DNA from: Phlebotomus papatasi
Lineage: Eukaryota > Arthropoda > Insecta > Diptera > Psychodidae
DNA: 64,000 bases
Assembly: GCF_024763615.1 (NCBI RefSeq)
Contig: NC_077223.1
Location: forward strand, 96,286,627-96,350,626
Direction: 5' to 3'
Shown here: positions 44,473 to 55,309 of the stretch, piece by piece
How the letters are laid out: each line of letters begins with the position of its first letter
How positions within the stretch are numbered: position 1 is the first letter of the stretch
Notes under the pieces: model-generated
Database searches by the model: none
What the model was told of the DNA's origin: nothing
Seen by the model: only the letters and a program-made list of their open reading frames with translations
Translations under genes and position numbers: made by a program

Positions 44473-44673
44473 GGGGGAAGTGGGGCAAATTTGAAAGTGG
44501 GCCACCCTTGAAATTGGGATTTTTCTCTCATGTTAATTGAACCATATCATATTGGAATTTAATTTCTCAATCTGTTTGTGCAGCTATCACGATAAGGCTC
44601 AATTTTATTTAAAAATATATGAAAAATCCCAATTTCAAAGGTGCCCCACGTTCAAAGGTGCCCCACTTCCCCC
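44473..44673. mobile_element. TA-flanked MITE, GGGGGAAGTGGGGCAAATTT end
   Basis: The left GGGGGAAGTGGGGCAAATTT, with AAATTGGGATTTTT inside, is mirrored at the right (AAAAATCCCAATTTCAAAGG, GGTGCCCCACTTCCCCC). TA lies at 44471-44472 and 44674-44675. Confidence 0.85.
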
Positions 44674-44679
44674 TATCTT

Positions 44680-45300
44680 GCGTTAGAGAATTAGTTAATA
44701 CATCAATTAACCTCCATAAGGCATAACTAGGTCTCATACAGCCCTGTATACCTCGGTTTTTGTCCACTTTTTAGGTATATTTTGTCTTGAATATGAAGTT
44801 TTACATGTAAGTCTATAATTCGGGAGAGCAGTGCATATGATTTTTCCTGTAGATCGACCCAGTATGCTTATCGTATTAAGATGGAAGAGAACAATACGCC
44901 CATTTTATATCTAGATGCAATTTTTGTGTGTCGTACGATTCACGGGTCATAGTGAGATTTGTCCCTACCCTGTCAATGAGATTTTTCTTGGATATGCAAC
45001 ACCGTGTCAAAGCACGCTGATTTTACTGGCTCTTCTAGAGTCTTCACAATTATTGAGTTCTGGTTTTATATTTGATAAATCGTAAAAAATTCCCATCAAA
45101 CTCTGTTTTTTTATCAGCTAACTGTGCGCGCTGGGTAGTATCTTTAGAATCTTTAAATTTGAGAAACTAAAAATGCATCAACGATATTTTAAGGACGAAT
45201 TGTCCGCTTTGGTAATTTCTAATCCTAGGTGTAAATGAATAGTCTCGCGAAATGCTTCAACTTCGAAGAGTATTAAAATTTTTATACACTCATGCCGTGT
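44680..45300. other. AT-rich stretch, nothing recognised
   Basis: No domain-bearing frame and no inverted ends. Confidence 0.4.
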
Positions 45301-45302
45301 AA

Positions 45303-45512
45303 TATGGGCTTCAGACTTAAAGGTTAAGACAAAAGGTTTAACTTTTTTAATTTCTTATCAGTCGAAAATATTTGGAAAATTTTGCCTTAGAAATAGACTA
45401 TCAGTGTGAATTTAATCTATTTGAATCAGAAGAACAAATTAAATTGGTTACTATTTATCATTTTAAAACCTTCGGAAACTAGGCTTAACCTTTAATCTGA
45501 AGACGGTCTAAG
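45303..45512 (-). mobile_element. CTTCAGAC-family MITE, copy F (diverged)
   Basis: ATGGGCTTCAGACTTAAAGG and CTTAACCTTTAATCTGAAGA are the ends. It is the most diverged of the six full copies. Confidence 0.75.
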
Positions 45513-45514
45513 AC

Positions 45515-46680
45515 AAATCGGTTCCGTGGGTAAAGTCCCTGCGGTTATTATGAATTCCCAAAGACTTACTGGATACACAGAGTGCCTTCTCCCAAGGGTT
45601 AGCCCTTTGAATGAAAGCTGAAGGGTCCCTGTAGCCCATCGGCCGCAAAGTTTCATAGTAACAGAAAAATCCATGGAATTTATCTTCTATTTTTCCGTGT
45701 GGGGTTCCAGAGAAATAAACGCTAATATTCCGCTAGGAATTGTGCAGAGTTATCAGCTTTTTTTCGCGTGGATTTCCTGAAAAAAAAAGTCCGAGGAATT
45801 TTCTTGCAACATATCTGAGAGTGTTCCCTGGAAATTGAAACAAAATTTCCATTGAATATTCCAAGGACATTTCCGATATCTTTCTGGCCAAGACTCCATG
45901 GAAGTTAACACGAAAATTCTGCAATTATTTTTCGCCCTAACGCTATAATTCTTGCGAGCTAGACATACTCAAATGTACGATATGGTAGCAATATGTTCAA
46001 ACTCAAAAGTAGAACAACTGAGTGTTTATCCGATAGATGAATACTCTCCAAGTTTCAAATTGTGAATTGGCACTGATCATCCATATTTGTAGATGTTTTT
46101 TGTTTTTGTAGAAATTTTTTATGAAAATTCCACGCCATTTTAATCAATTTTCGGAATTATTTTGAAAAAAAATACAAAAAAAATCCACTAGAAAAGCCGT
46201 GGAATTCCGTAATATGCGTAATATTAAACCACGGAAGTCTTTAAGGCCGTTGCATGGAAAATTCTGCGGAGAATTTTCTTGGTAATAAAGAAGATTTTTC
46301 CGATTCTTTAAAGGGATGATTGACGAAAAGTCCGTAGAAACTCGCGGAAATTTCTTATTAGACGGTCCTATACTGAGTTCCGCAAACGTCTATGGAACGC
46401 TAGGAGGAAAATTAGCGCCAAATTCCTCCTCGGAAGCCCACGCGGATGTTCAGCGGTAAAATCCAGGGAACTCCAGGCATATTTTTAGCGGTAAAATCAA
46501 CGGGCATGGCAGAAAAGACTGCTGGAAAGCCAGTGGAATTTCCGCGGCTGTCGGCTATAGGGGTGTGCGTTTTAAAAGCAGCCTTCCGATGATGGAATAA
46601 AACTCTGACCAGACAGCCAGTTGATCTTGAGCAACGTGTACGCAAACACCCTTAAAAAGAGTAATCTTGGCGGCCCACCA
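45515..46680. repeat. Degenerate region rich in CCATGGAA/TTCCGTGG words
   Basis: Words such as CCATGGAATTTAT, CCATGGAAGTTAAC, AGCCGTGGAATTCCG, TTGCATGGAAAATTC and CACGGAAGTC recur irregularly in both orientations across 45660-46450. This suggests an old element built of short palindromic units. A 77-codon minus-strand frame (46412-46645) has no recognisable domain. No ends can be fixed. Confidence 0.4.
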
Positions 46681-46689
46681 CCACCAGTA

Positions 46690-48060
46690 GCCTCTTAAGT
46701 CTCATTTTGTAAATCCTCGGTTAAGTTGATCTCACAATCAATTTTCCTATTTTCGATGTCGAATATCTCTGCTCTAAAGTTTGTAAATCTCCATTTTCGA
46801 TTTAGATGACAATTTACTGATGTAGCTGAGGTCCAGAGCTTTTCAGCGTTAGATTTTATTCCTCATCCATTTTCCTTGAATCCAGCTAGTAACAATAAAA
46901 TTGTTACCTAATCGATTTCCTTCAACTTTATACATGAACCGAATTTAGCATGAAAGAATCACACCTCGTATATGCTTTTGCAAGCTTGTCCGTAGCTCTT
47001 TTATGAATAAAATTTTGTCCGAGTTAACACGAAGAAAATTTGAAAGAAAAAGTCTTCAATATAATGAAATTTTCACTGGAACTTGTGTACTTTCTTGAAA
47101 ATGGTTTATTCATTTTTTATTTCTTCCCAGCTTTCTTGTACAACCTTTCAAATTGGAGACTTAGTACCTTTGTATTTCTAAATTTAAAATCTATTTTTAA
47201 AGCTTGCTAAATGTATATTACGTATCCTGTTATAAAATGCTCAATGGTGAAGTATCGTTTGCCTAATGATTCGTTGTTTCTTTTTTCCCCTACACGTCAA
47301 AGGAAAAAAAAAAGACCACCAACACGAAAGTCATAAACAGAGGGATGGAAGAAAAATGGCGTTAAACCCATTTAAACGGAAAACGCATATTAATTTGCAA
47401 TTTTTTTTCCACTCGAAAACTTTTTATTTGCAAGAGAAAAGCCGTTCCTTTATTTCAACGTCCTCCAATAGGCCCCCCTCTGGGCCCGGTCTTAAGACTT
47501 AAAGCGATGAAAATAAAAAAAAAAATAATAATAACGAGCAAAAGAAAAGAAGCCTAAAACTTTGTAATTATTTCTCCAATTACCAAGTTGAATCCACTTG
47601 AGATAATTACAGTGTTGGACGCTTGTTTTACTCTTTTTCCCACTTAAATTTAATGATGAACTGAATTTTCAGTGCTGGAGTCACTCAATGAAAATTTTAA
47701 CTATTAAACATCCTCAAAGTGAGATGTTTATTTCCTTTTATTTTTTCAGTAATTCCACATTAACATTTACTTGCTCTTTTGATGTTCTAAAAATTCTGAA
47801 ATATTTTCATACAATCTTGGTGGTTTGCAATCATTTTCACTCTTTGTTGCACTTCAATGCATTTATCGAACACTTCTAGTCATTATTTTCGCCCCGGAGA
47901 ATTACTTTATGCCAACCTTTGTGCACAGTCACTCAGTCGAAATATATTATGCATTATAATATAATTGATTTATTTTATGCAAAATATAAACTAAAATTTT
48001 CAAACACTTAATACAAGGATTTTGAAAAGATCACAATGATTCACAATTCAAAGCGCCGGC
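46690..48060. other. Intergenic stretch; non-repetitive island about 47240-47960
   Basis: Frames of 63-78 codons (47266-47502, 47688-47879) lack domains and, for the second, are low in GC. No transposon ends recognised. Confidence 0.35.
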
Positions 48061-48064
48061 GTTA

Positions 48065-48424
48065 GGGGAATGTAGGCATGGTTCGCACAGAGTGAACCTT
48101 CAAACGGTGCAAATTTTCTCTTTGATTGCAAAGAACTGACTTACCATTTCTCGTATCGTATCATGAGCTAAAGAATTATCTATCTTATGGCTAAATGGCG
48201 TCTACATACTAGTAGAATTTTTTTTTAAAATGCCTTTTTAAAAAAATTCTGACGTTTCTGCCTATAAGGATAGGGAAAACTTTCTTTAAAAAGGCATTTT
48301 TTAAAGAAATTTCTACTAGTGTGTAGACGCCATAAGAAATTATGAACTACTAGCTCTTTGCAAATAAAGAGAAAATTTGCGTTGTTTGAAGGTTGACTCT
48401 GTGCGAACTAAGCCAATATTCCCC
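48065..48424. mobile_element. TA-flanked element, GGGGAATGTAGGCATGGTTC end
   Basis: GGGGAATGTAGGCATGGTTC and the right end GAACTAAGCCAATATTCCCC are inverted, followed on each arm by GCACAGAGTGAACCTTCAAA and AAATTTTCTCTTTG. TA lies at 48063-48064 and 48425-48426. A second hairpin element is nested in its loop (48195-48333). Confidence 0.85.
48195..48333. mobile_element. Nested hairpin MITE, ATGGCGTCTACATACTAGTA end
   Basis: ATGGCGTCTACATACTAGTA at the left and TACTAGTGTGTAGACGCCAT at the right are inverted, followed by AATGCCTTTTTAAA-type words on both arms. It lies in the loop of the element at 48065-48424. Confidence 0.75.
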
Positions 48425-48429
48425 TATTT

Positions 48430-48985
48430 TTTTATTGCCGAATAAATTTTTCAGATACAAATTATGTGACAAGATAATATGCGGGTAATACATTATTTTA
48501 TCATCTTTGATCAAATTTCAGCTTAAGGTATCTGTGCACATATTACGTGAGCCATCATTGAATTGATTAATTTAATTTGATGACTTTTAATATACAAAAA
48601 ATAATTTCGTGGTTAGCTTTAAAACATAAAAACAAGCTTTAAAATATTTTAAACACTAATGTGTATTGCTTTTAAAATGAAGGGATTTACTGAAATATAC
48701 TTATCAAAGACGAATATACTTGGAGCTTTACATATTGTGTACCTTGAAACAAAGCTTAAAATTTCAAATTCGTCTTTTAAATAATTTATTTAAAACTAAA
48801 AGGACGTCAAAAATCTAGAGAGTAATTTCTGTGAAAAACGCTTTTTTATTAGGAAGATTTATTGAAACATTCCGGTTAACTCAAGGTAACCAGTTACTAG
48901 AGCATTGCATTGGAATAATTAAAAGCATTGTCTAGGCTTTTAAAAAAGTTTTGTCGAAATTAATTAAATAAGTCCTTAATAAGTA
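48430..48985. other. AT-rich stretch, no gene seen
   Basis: No domain-bearing frame or element boundary. Confidence 0.4.
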
Positions 48986-48989
48986 TGTA

Positions 48990-50452
48990 CAGTAGGTGTC
49001 AAAAGTTTGTTGCCTCATTTGAAAAAGTAATTCAAAATGGTTAAACATGCAACCAACTTAATGCAAACCAGTTATATTTGGAGTTTATGTCATTTGAGAG
49101 GCAAATGGTGGGTTTGTATATTTCTAAACTTGTCAATTTAAAATATATGTATATAAAAGTATTGATAAATAACAAGAAATGATCTGTTTTTTTGATAATT
49201 TATAATTTAGGTTAAAAATTGAAAATTACAAAAAGTTAAAAGAAGGGAAATTGTCCAGATATACTTGCGGAATGAATCTGCGTCGTCAATTGTTTAATTT
49301 TATGGAAAATCTCTACAGGATATATATAAAATCGTCAAAATATATGGTGATAAGGCACGACCACATCTAAAAAACGCTACTGACAGACCTAGGGTTTCGA
49401 CTCAGAGGGTCTATAACAGCATTGTAAGTATCTCTGATATTGACCCAATGATGTCTGCTCCAAAAATTCACAGTCAGTTGATTGCTGAAGGAACACAGGT
49501 CCCTACTCTTACAAAAACAAGCCTATATTAAGAGAAAATGCTAAGAATGTTTGGGTGACAAGAAATATTCCATTGGTTGGTAAGTGTAATCTGGATAAAT
49601 GTTTGTAGATTTACTTATTAACATGCTTTAAGTAAATCTACAACCTTTTATTCAGATTGATCTTGTTTACCGATGGAATATTGCGAGCCGCCCAAACATT
49701 CTTACCGTTTTCTTCCAATATAAGCTTGTATTCGTAACAGTAAGGACCTGTGTCCCTTCAGTAACCAACTGTCTTTCAATTTATGAAGCAGTCATCATTG
49801 GGTCACTATCAGAAATACTTACAATGCTGTTATCAACCCTCTGAGTGGATACCCTAGATCTGCCAGTAGTGTTTTTCAGATGTACTCGTACCTCATCTTT
49901 ATAATATTTGACCATTTTATGTATAACCTTTCGTAATTTTACAAAAAATTTGGCAATTAACGACAAAGATACATTTCGACAGTATCTCTGGACGATTTCC
50001 CACCTTTTAACTCCTTCTAACTTGTTATTTTAAGCTAAATTATGAAATATCAAAAAAAAAAACAGATTATTTCTTGTTATTTATCAATACTTTTATACAC
50101 ATGTATTTAGCATAGACAACTTTAGAAATGTGCAAACACACCATTGGCTTCTCAAATGACATAAACTAAGAATATAGCCGGTATATGTTAAGTTAGTTGC
50201 ATGTTTTTGACCATTTTGAGTAACTTTTCAAATGAGACAACAAACTTTTGACGCATGAAAAATGATCCACTTTCGGAAAACAATTATTTTTTATATGTAA
50301 TAAAATTAAATATTTTTCCGAAATACATAAATAAGATCTACGGATTGCAGGTAACTATTTCAAAAAAAAAATTGGAAAAAGTAATTTTTTCTATAATTTT
50401 TTGCACCTGGTTTTCCAAAATACATGAGGCAACAAACTTTTGACACCTACTG
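48990..50452. mobile_element. Palindromic Tc1-type element with two inverted transposase N-terminal fossils
   Basis: The outer ends CAGTAGGTGTCAAAAGTTTG and AAACTTTTGACACCTACTG are inverted, with TA at 48988-48989 and 50453-50454. Within, 48990-49623 and 49624-50255 are diverged inverted copies of one another, with a third end-like sequence (ACAACAAACTTTTGACGC) at 50238-50255. The left arm, plus strand, reads RREIVQIYL and, after a stop, GDKARPHLKNATDRPRVST. The right arm, minus strand (49966-49781), reads KMVKYYKDEVRVHLKN and RVSTQRVDNSIVSISD. Both match the paired helix-turn-helix DNA-binding region of Tc1-type transposases. The catalytic domain is absent. Stops make both inactive. Confidence 0.85.
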
Positions 50453-50504
50453 TATTTTTCAAAAGCCTTTTTTAATTGTTCGAAGGATTGTGACACTTCT
50501 AGAG

Positions 50505-50780
50505 GCCAAACGGTAAGAGATATCAACTTCCGGTATTCGATGACCCTACCTTCCCTTCCAGAACCATTTTTGGGTTTATTTAATTTTTGAATATTGTTTG
50601 GAGGTAGTCAAGATATTCGAAAAACATTGCGATATAGACTTTTCAAAGATCAAAGTTTAACCACTTTGGAGGGCTTAGTTTTCAAGCGATTTGCTTGAAT
50701 TTGGATTTTTTTGAGAGTTCTTGAAATTTCCAACCCTGCTGCTTTGGACTTAATCGATGAATCGAAAAAGTACCCGGAAA
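50505..50780 (-). repeat. Dispersed repeat copy, inverted
   Basis: GAGGCCAAACGGTAAGAGAT, TTTGGAGGTAGTCAAGATAT, GGACTTAATCGATGAATCG and TTGAAATTTCCAACCCTGCT match the copy at 36555-37085. Confidence 0.6.
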
Positions 50781-50789
50781 ATGTTATAA

Positions 50790-51290
50790 TGTTATAATGT
50801 CTGTATGCTTGTTATTCATACTAAAGTACTCCAAAACGTGATTTCTTGAGAACATTTTTTTCGGGATGTTTTTTTTTAAATTTATGAATCAATTGAATTG
50901 GTAGTAAACCGATATGCACCAAAAAAACCATGCGAAAAAATAATACACGGAGAACTGTGGCAAAACACATTTTGGGAAGGTTTAGGCCCTATCGGAGATA
51001 GTGAGATTTAGTTAGGTTTATAATAGAAGAAATTGTTAAAAATCTAACCTAATAGTAGGGATAATCAATAGCTGTTTAGTTGACTTTTAGACATTAATCA
51101 TCGGAAACGAAATTATAAAAATAAAATGGTCAAACTTCACTTCACTTTAAATTCAAATAAATTTTTAAAGTTTTCTTTTTAATATATGATGTCAAGAATA
51201 AATTTTAGGACTTGATTAATAATAAGTTTAAATCTATATCAACAATATATCATTAAATGTTTAGTGTAATGGTAACAATAAAAGGAAATA
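50790..51290. other. AT-rich stretch, nothing recognised
   Basis: No exon or repeat boundary recognised. Confidence 0.4.
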
Positions 51291-51295
51291 CTTAC

Positions 51296-51592
51296 TTTGC
51301 CGAAGTTTGAAGGTCTTGCCATCACATCATGACTATAAACACTGTGAATATCGATCGGAAAGTGAATGAAAAACCAAGAATTATCCTCGTAAATGTTCAA
51401 TAACTTCCCAATTAAATGATATGAGAAATGGTTGTTGCCACAAACAATCGCATTTTCTTTGATCGCCTTCTCTAAACAACAGCAAGAACCAACAATAAAG
51501 ACTGACCATAATTTATTTAATCGCCACGGAGGAATTTTTCGTTTTGAGGATTTTAATCTCTTCCCAATGTTCCATTCATGACAAATCTCTGG
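51296..51592 (-). other. Possible exon: 99-codon open frame ending at a GTAAGT donor
   Basis: On the minus strand a frame is open for 99 codons from 51592 to 51296 and ends exactly where a strong donor begins (AAA followed by GTAAGTATT, intron bases 51295-51287). The translation contains WSVFIVGSCCCLEKAIKENA, then FSYHLIGKLL and WFFIHFPIDIHSVYSHDVM. It matches no family I recognise. There is no ATG near its start; a TAA lies upstream, and the acceptor candidate (AG at 51595-51594) has no pyrimidine tract. Instead TATATAAAAAAAAG (51608-51595) lies immediately upstream, so the segment could be a non-coding first exon with a TATA promoter. Composition is less AT-rich than its surroundings. Confidence 0.25.
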
Positions 51593-51599
51593 AGCTTTT

Positions 51600-53250
51600 T
51601 TTTATATACTCTCAAGAGAGAGAAAAAATCAAGAAGGAGATGAAAAGACCCACCACGAATAAAATAGTGGATAAGCAGTAAAAGTACGTGAATTATTGCT
51701 TTTTAAAGAAAAAAAGTGGTGCAAAACATCATAGAATTGTATTTTTTGAAATTCGTGGCAGCAGAAAAACTAATGATTTCCGGCCGCAGAACAGGCAATA
51801 AATTATTTGTTGTGGGTTTTGTGGCTTTCCCATTTCCGTCTGGATGCTGAAAAGTTTTCACTTTGATAGAAGTAGCAAAGTTCACACAAAAGTTACCCAA
51901 AGTTCAACAATACTTGCCCCCATTGACCTTTTGCGCCATTTTGCAGACGATGCCAATTTTCAATAAAGTGAAAAACCATTAAATTTTGCATTCCTTCATA
52001 TACATTTATTTCAACACAAATATCGCCTATTTTAATTATCATTTTAACTGTTGTGACAAATACAATATTTACTTATTACTTCTTCTCTCCATTCCGCAAA
52101 TGTCAAAGCTATTGTTAATCATTTCTCAGTTTCACATGCGTGGGTAATTACACAAGAAATTTATCATAACTTCACTCTTTGTCTCTTTACTCGGTGGAAA
52201 TTCTCCACGACACATTCTATCATACGGTTTTTGGGGACAAAGACACCATAAGGAAATTATCCCAAAGTTGAGAGAAATATCTTTGCGGATTTTCTTATAT
52301 AAATAAACTTTAATATGAAAAGTTCTTCAGCATTTTCAGAGGAATATAGCGAGCAGTGAAAGGCTAACGTTTACTTTATGAGTCCACCCACTAACACTTC
52401 ATCCCATTCATATTTTGTTCAATTCTATTAAATGACGAATTTCTTATATTCTTAAGACTTCTTCTAAAATATAAAAGGTCAGTTATCAAGTTTCGAATTT
52501 AGTTTCTTAACTCGTTTCATTGAAAAGAATAAAAATAAAATTCAAATTCCAAGGCAAACTGAATATCGAAAGGCTTATTCGATATTCGAAATTAGTTCAC
52601 AAAACCGGTGAGAAAAAGCAGATGAAGGAATTCCCAAAAATATCCCAGACATTTTAAATAGCTTTAAATTTTTCCAAATATTAGCAAAATTTTCGCTATA
52701 TCTTAGCATTAACTGTTCGCTGGCCTGTTCTACAAGATTTCGAATTCGAATAAGCGAAAAATAATTATCCGTCAAATCGATTGTCAAAATTGCGTGTTTC
52801 TTAAACCTTTGAAATTCTACTAAAAGATTGATTGAAAAGCTGAATTTAAATTTACGTAACTTCCGCTGAAGCTCTGATTCCTCTCATTAAGTAATAACCT
52901 TCGCTATTTGAGAGCACTCTCTGGTTGAAGTTTTTTCTTTACGGTTTTGAAGGTATATCAGAGAGAACTTCCCTAAAGATTCGTTGGATGTTCGAACGTT
53001 TAAACCGACGAGTTATACGACAGTTCATTAAATTTTACAAAACTACATAAAAATTCTCTTTTTGCAGCAAACGTTTGGACCCTGTTGTTGACATTCTTGA
53101 CGATTAAAATGTCAAGAATACCAAAATTCTAAATGGTAGAACAATCAGCGCTAAAGCGCGAGGAGTATGTGAACCTGCACTTTAGACTTTCGGTATATTT
53201 TCGAATATGTTCTCTCTTGGCTTTGGAAGCTTTGTCTCTGGAAGGTTATT
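51600..53250. other. Intergenic stretch; repeat-free part about 51600-52430
   Basis: Two short minus-strand frames (51703-51900, 52575-52787) have no domain. No inverted transposon ends recognised. Confidence 0.35.
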
Positions 53251-53252
53251 AC

Positions 53253-53400
53253 TTAACCCTTTAAGGACGATTGGGTCACCCGTGACCCAAAAATGAATTT
53301 TTTACTACAGCCTTCCAAAGCTGTATTTTACTCTATAAAGTCAGAAAAACTGATTTTTTCTGACCCCCAATTTTTGACCTTCTCGTCCTTAAAGGGTTAA
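53253..53400. mobile_element. piggyBac-like MITE, TTAACCCTTTAAGGACGA ends, 148 bp
   Basis: TTAACCCTTTAAGGACGA at the left and TCGTCCTTAAAGGGTTAA at the right are inverted. GGGTCACCCGTGACCC near the left tip is itself a palindrome, and internal TCAGAAAAACTGATTTTTTC folds. Relatives lie at 17860-18008 and 54569-54890. Confidence 0.85.
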
Positions 53401-53404
53401 CGGA

Positions 53405-54565
53405 GCCATTTTAGATTTTCGAATATCCGACATTTTGGCAGTTGATTCTGTTTTTAGTTATTTTACAAATTTCTTTTCTATATCTGTTGTTGAAATTCAA
53501 CTTCTTGTCAGGCCTCTTTTAACTTGCTTTTTTTCATTTTGATCATCTAATGGTATAAAAGTCGATACTTTTTTAGGATTAAGGCTCTTAGTATTTATAA
53601 GTATCAATTAATAGTTGCCTGACCATTCGAAATTACTTTAAAAGACCGTTCGAATTCACAACATGTCTTGCATATTGTGCGCTTCGATGCTCTTTGAAAT
53701 TCTCTTTAAATATCTTACATCTTTAGTATACTTTCCGAAAATAAGCAGGTTGACTTCCACTTTTTAAAATCGATCTTTATCTGTTTCTACTATCAACCCG
53801 TTTCTATAAACAATAATAAAAAAATAAATCAAAGAAATTCACTTTACTTTTGACATAATCTGGCAAGATGCTTTAGAAAACAGGTTTTGTTACCCAAGTT
53901 TCTTTAGGGTTTGGTTTTCTCAATAACTTTTTATTTTTGGAAATTTTGAAAATTTAGTTCTCATAAATATTTCACTTAAATCGCGTTGAATTATTGACTG
54001 AAACTTTTCAGCGACTCCGAATACCTTCAAGATACAACCAATCAAATAACGGGATAAGACTCAAATATTTTACGAATTCAAAATTTAATTCCATGTAGAT
54101 AATGTCTTACAGTCTATTGATAAGAAGGATATTTGTTTCATTTGAAGACTTAAGGGCAAACTTTACGATTTCAAGTTTGAGAATTCGAATTAGGTACAGT
54201 TACTAGCATCACACACGAGAGAAAACAGTGCCTCCTTATGGAGGAAATGGTTGTCAGTGTTAGTGAATCAGCTGTATTATCGTTTTTATTTCGAAGTTTA
54301 TCGAGAAAAAGATTGTAAAAAAGAGTGAAAACTGGCGAAGCTCTAAAAATTTTATAAATAATAAAGCTCTCAGTACTTAGCCGTAAAGTCATAAGTCTTT
54401 ACGGAAGCATTACATTTCCAAGAACATTGATATAAAAATCATCTTAGTTTTCCTCAAGACATGTCTAATAAACAATGAAAATTTGATATTGATCGATTCA
54501 CTAGAAAAAAATGCAAAAAGTCATTAAAAAAAGCCGTGAATTTTGGGCGTTATGGAAGATTTTAC
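53405..54565. other. AT-rich stretch, no gene seen
   Basis: A 73-codon minus-strand frame (54171-54392) has no domain. Nothing else recognised. Confidence 0.4.
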
Positions 54566-54568
54566 CCA

Positions 54569-54890
54569 TTAATCCTATAACTATTTAAGGAAGAGAGGGT
54601 CAAAAATTGGGAGTCAGAAAACATTACCTTTTATGACTTCTTAGAGCAAAACATAACTTTAGAATGTCGTAGGAAATTTTTCTTTTGGGACACCGGTGTC
54701 CTTATTGTCCGTAAAGGGTTAAGGACGAGTTTGGCATCGAAGCCCTAGAACAAAATATACTTTTTGGACTGTAAAAAGTTAGTTTGTCCCCTAATCAGTC
54801 AGAAAAAATGCTTGTTGATACTGGAACATCACTGTTCCTAACTTTTTGTTTTAGGACATCGATGTCCTGCTCGACGTTAAAAGAATAAAA
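54569..54890. mobile_element. Two tandem degenerate relatives of the TTAACCCTTTAAGGACGA family
   Basis: The first runs from ATTAATCCTATAACTATTTA to GTCCGTAAAGGGTTAA (54720). The second starts at GGGTTAAGGACGAG and ends near CTGCTCGACGTTAAAAG. Each has a 14-bp palindrome near its right end: GGACACCGGTGTCC at about 54699 and GGACATCGATGTCC at about 54855. The two overlap at the shared GGGTTAA. Confidence 0.55.
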
Positions 54891-55029
54891 AAAGGGAAAG
54901 ATAGAAATTCTTTGAAGCGCCGAAAGTTCTAGCAAAAGAAGTTCTGTTTCTTTTCTGTCCTGAATAAGTTATACCTTCTGACGAAAACTGATTCTGATGA
55001 AAAATTGAAAGCGTTCTAACGTTTTGAGT

Positions 55030-55299
55030 CAGGGGGGTGACATTAGCTCTGAAAAATGCGACCAATTTTAGTGTACATTTTTTCCTGTTTTTGTACACAT
55101 TTCACGAGATATCTCCGAAACTATGTAGGTTGCCAATTTGGGGTTTTCGGTTGCCCATTCCATATTAAATTGACTTTTATTTTGTATTTGTATTTTTTTT
55201 TCTAATTCGTTCTACAATGACAGAAAACACCGAATAAACTTCAAAGTTTTTTCGGCGTGCTAGAAACATATGGGAAACATAGGAAACGTCATGCCCCTA
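55030..55299. mobile_element. hAT-type MITE, CAGGGG...CCCCTA ends, copy 2
   Basis: It is the inverted relative of 27490-27758 (TTTCACGAGATATCTCC, ACAATGACAGAAAACACCGA, AACATAGGAAACGTCATGCC). A perfect 8-bp duplication TTTTGAGT lies at 55022-55029 and 55300-55307. Confidence 0.85.
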
Positions 55300-55309
55300 T
55301 TTTGAGTTG

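Noticed and set aside
49781..49966. Small gene, 61 codons, minus strand
   Set aside because: It is the transposase N-terminal remnant in the right arm of the palindromic Tc1-type element.
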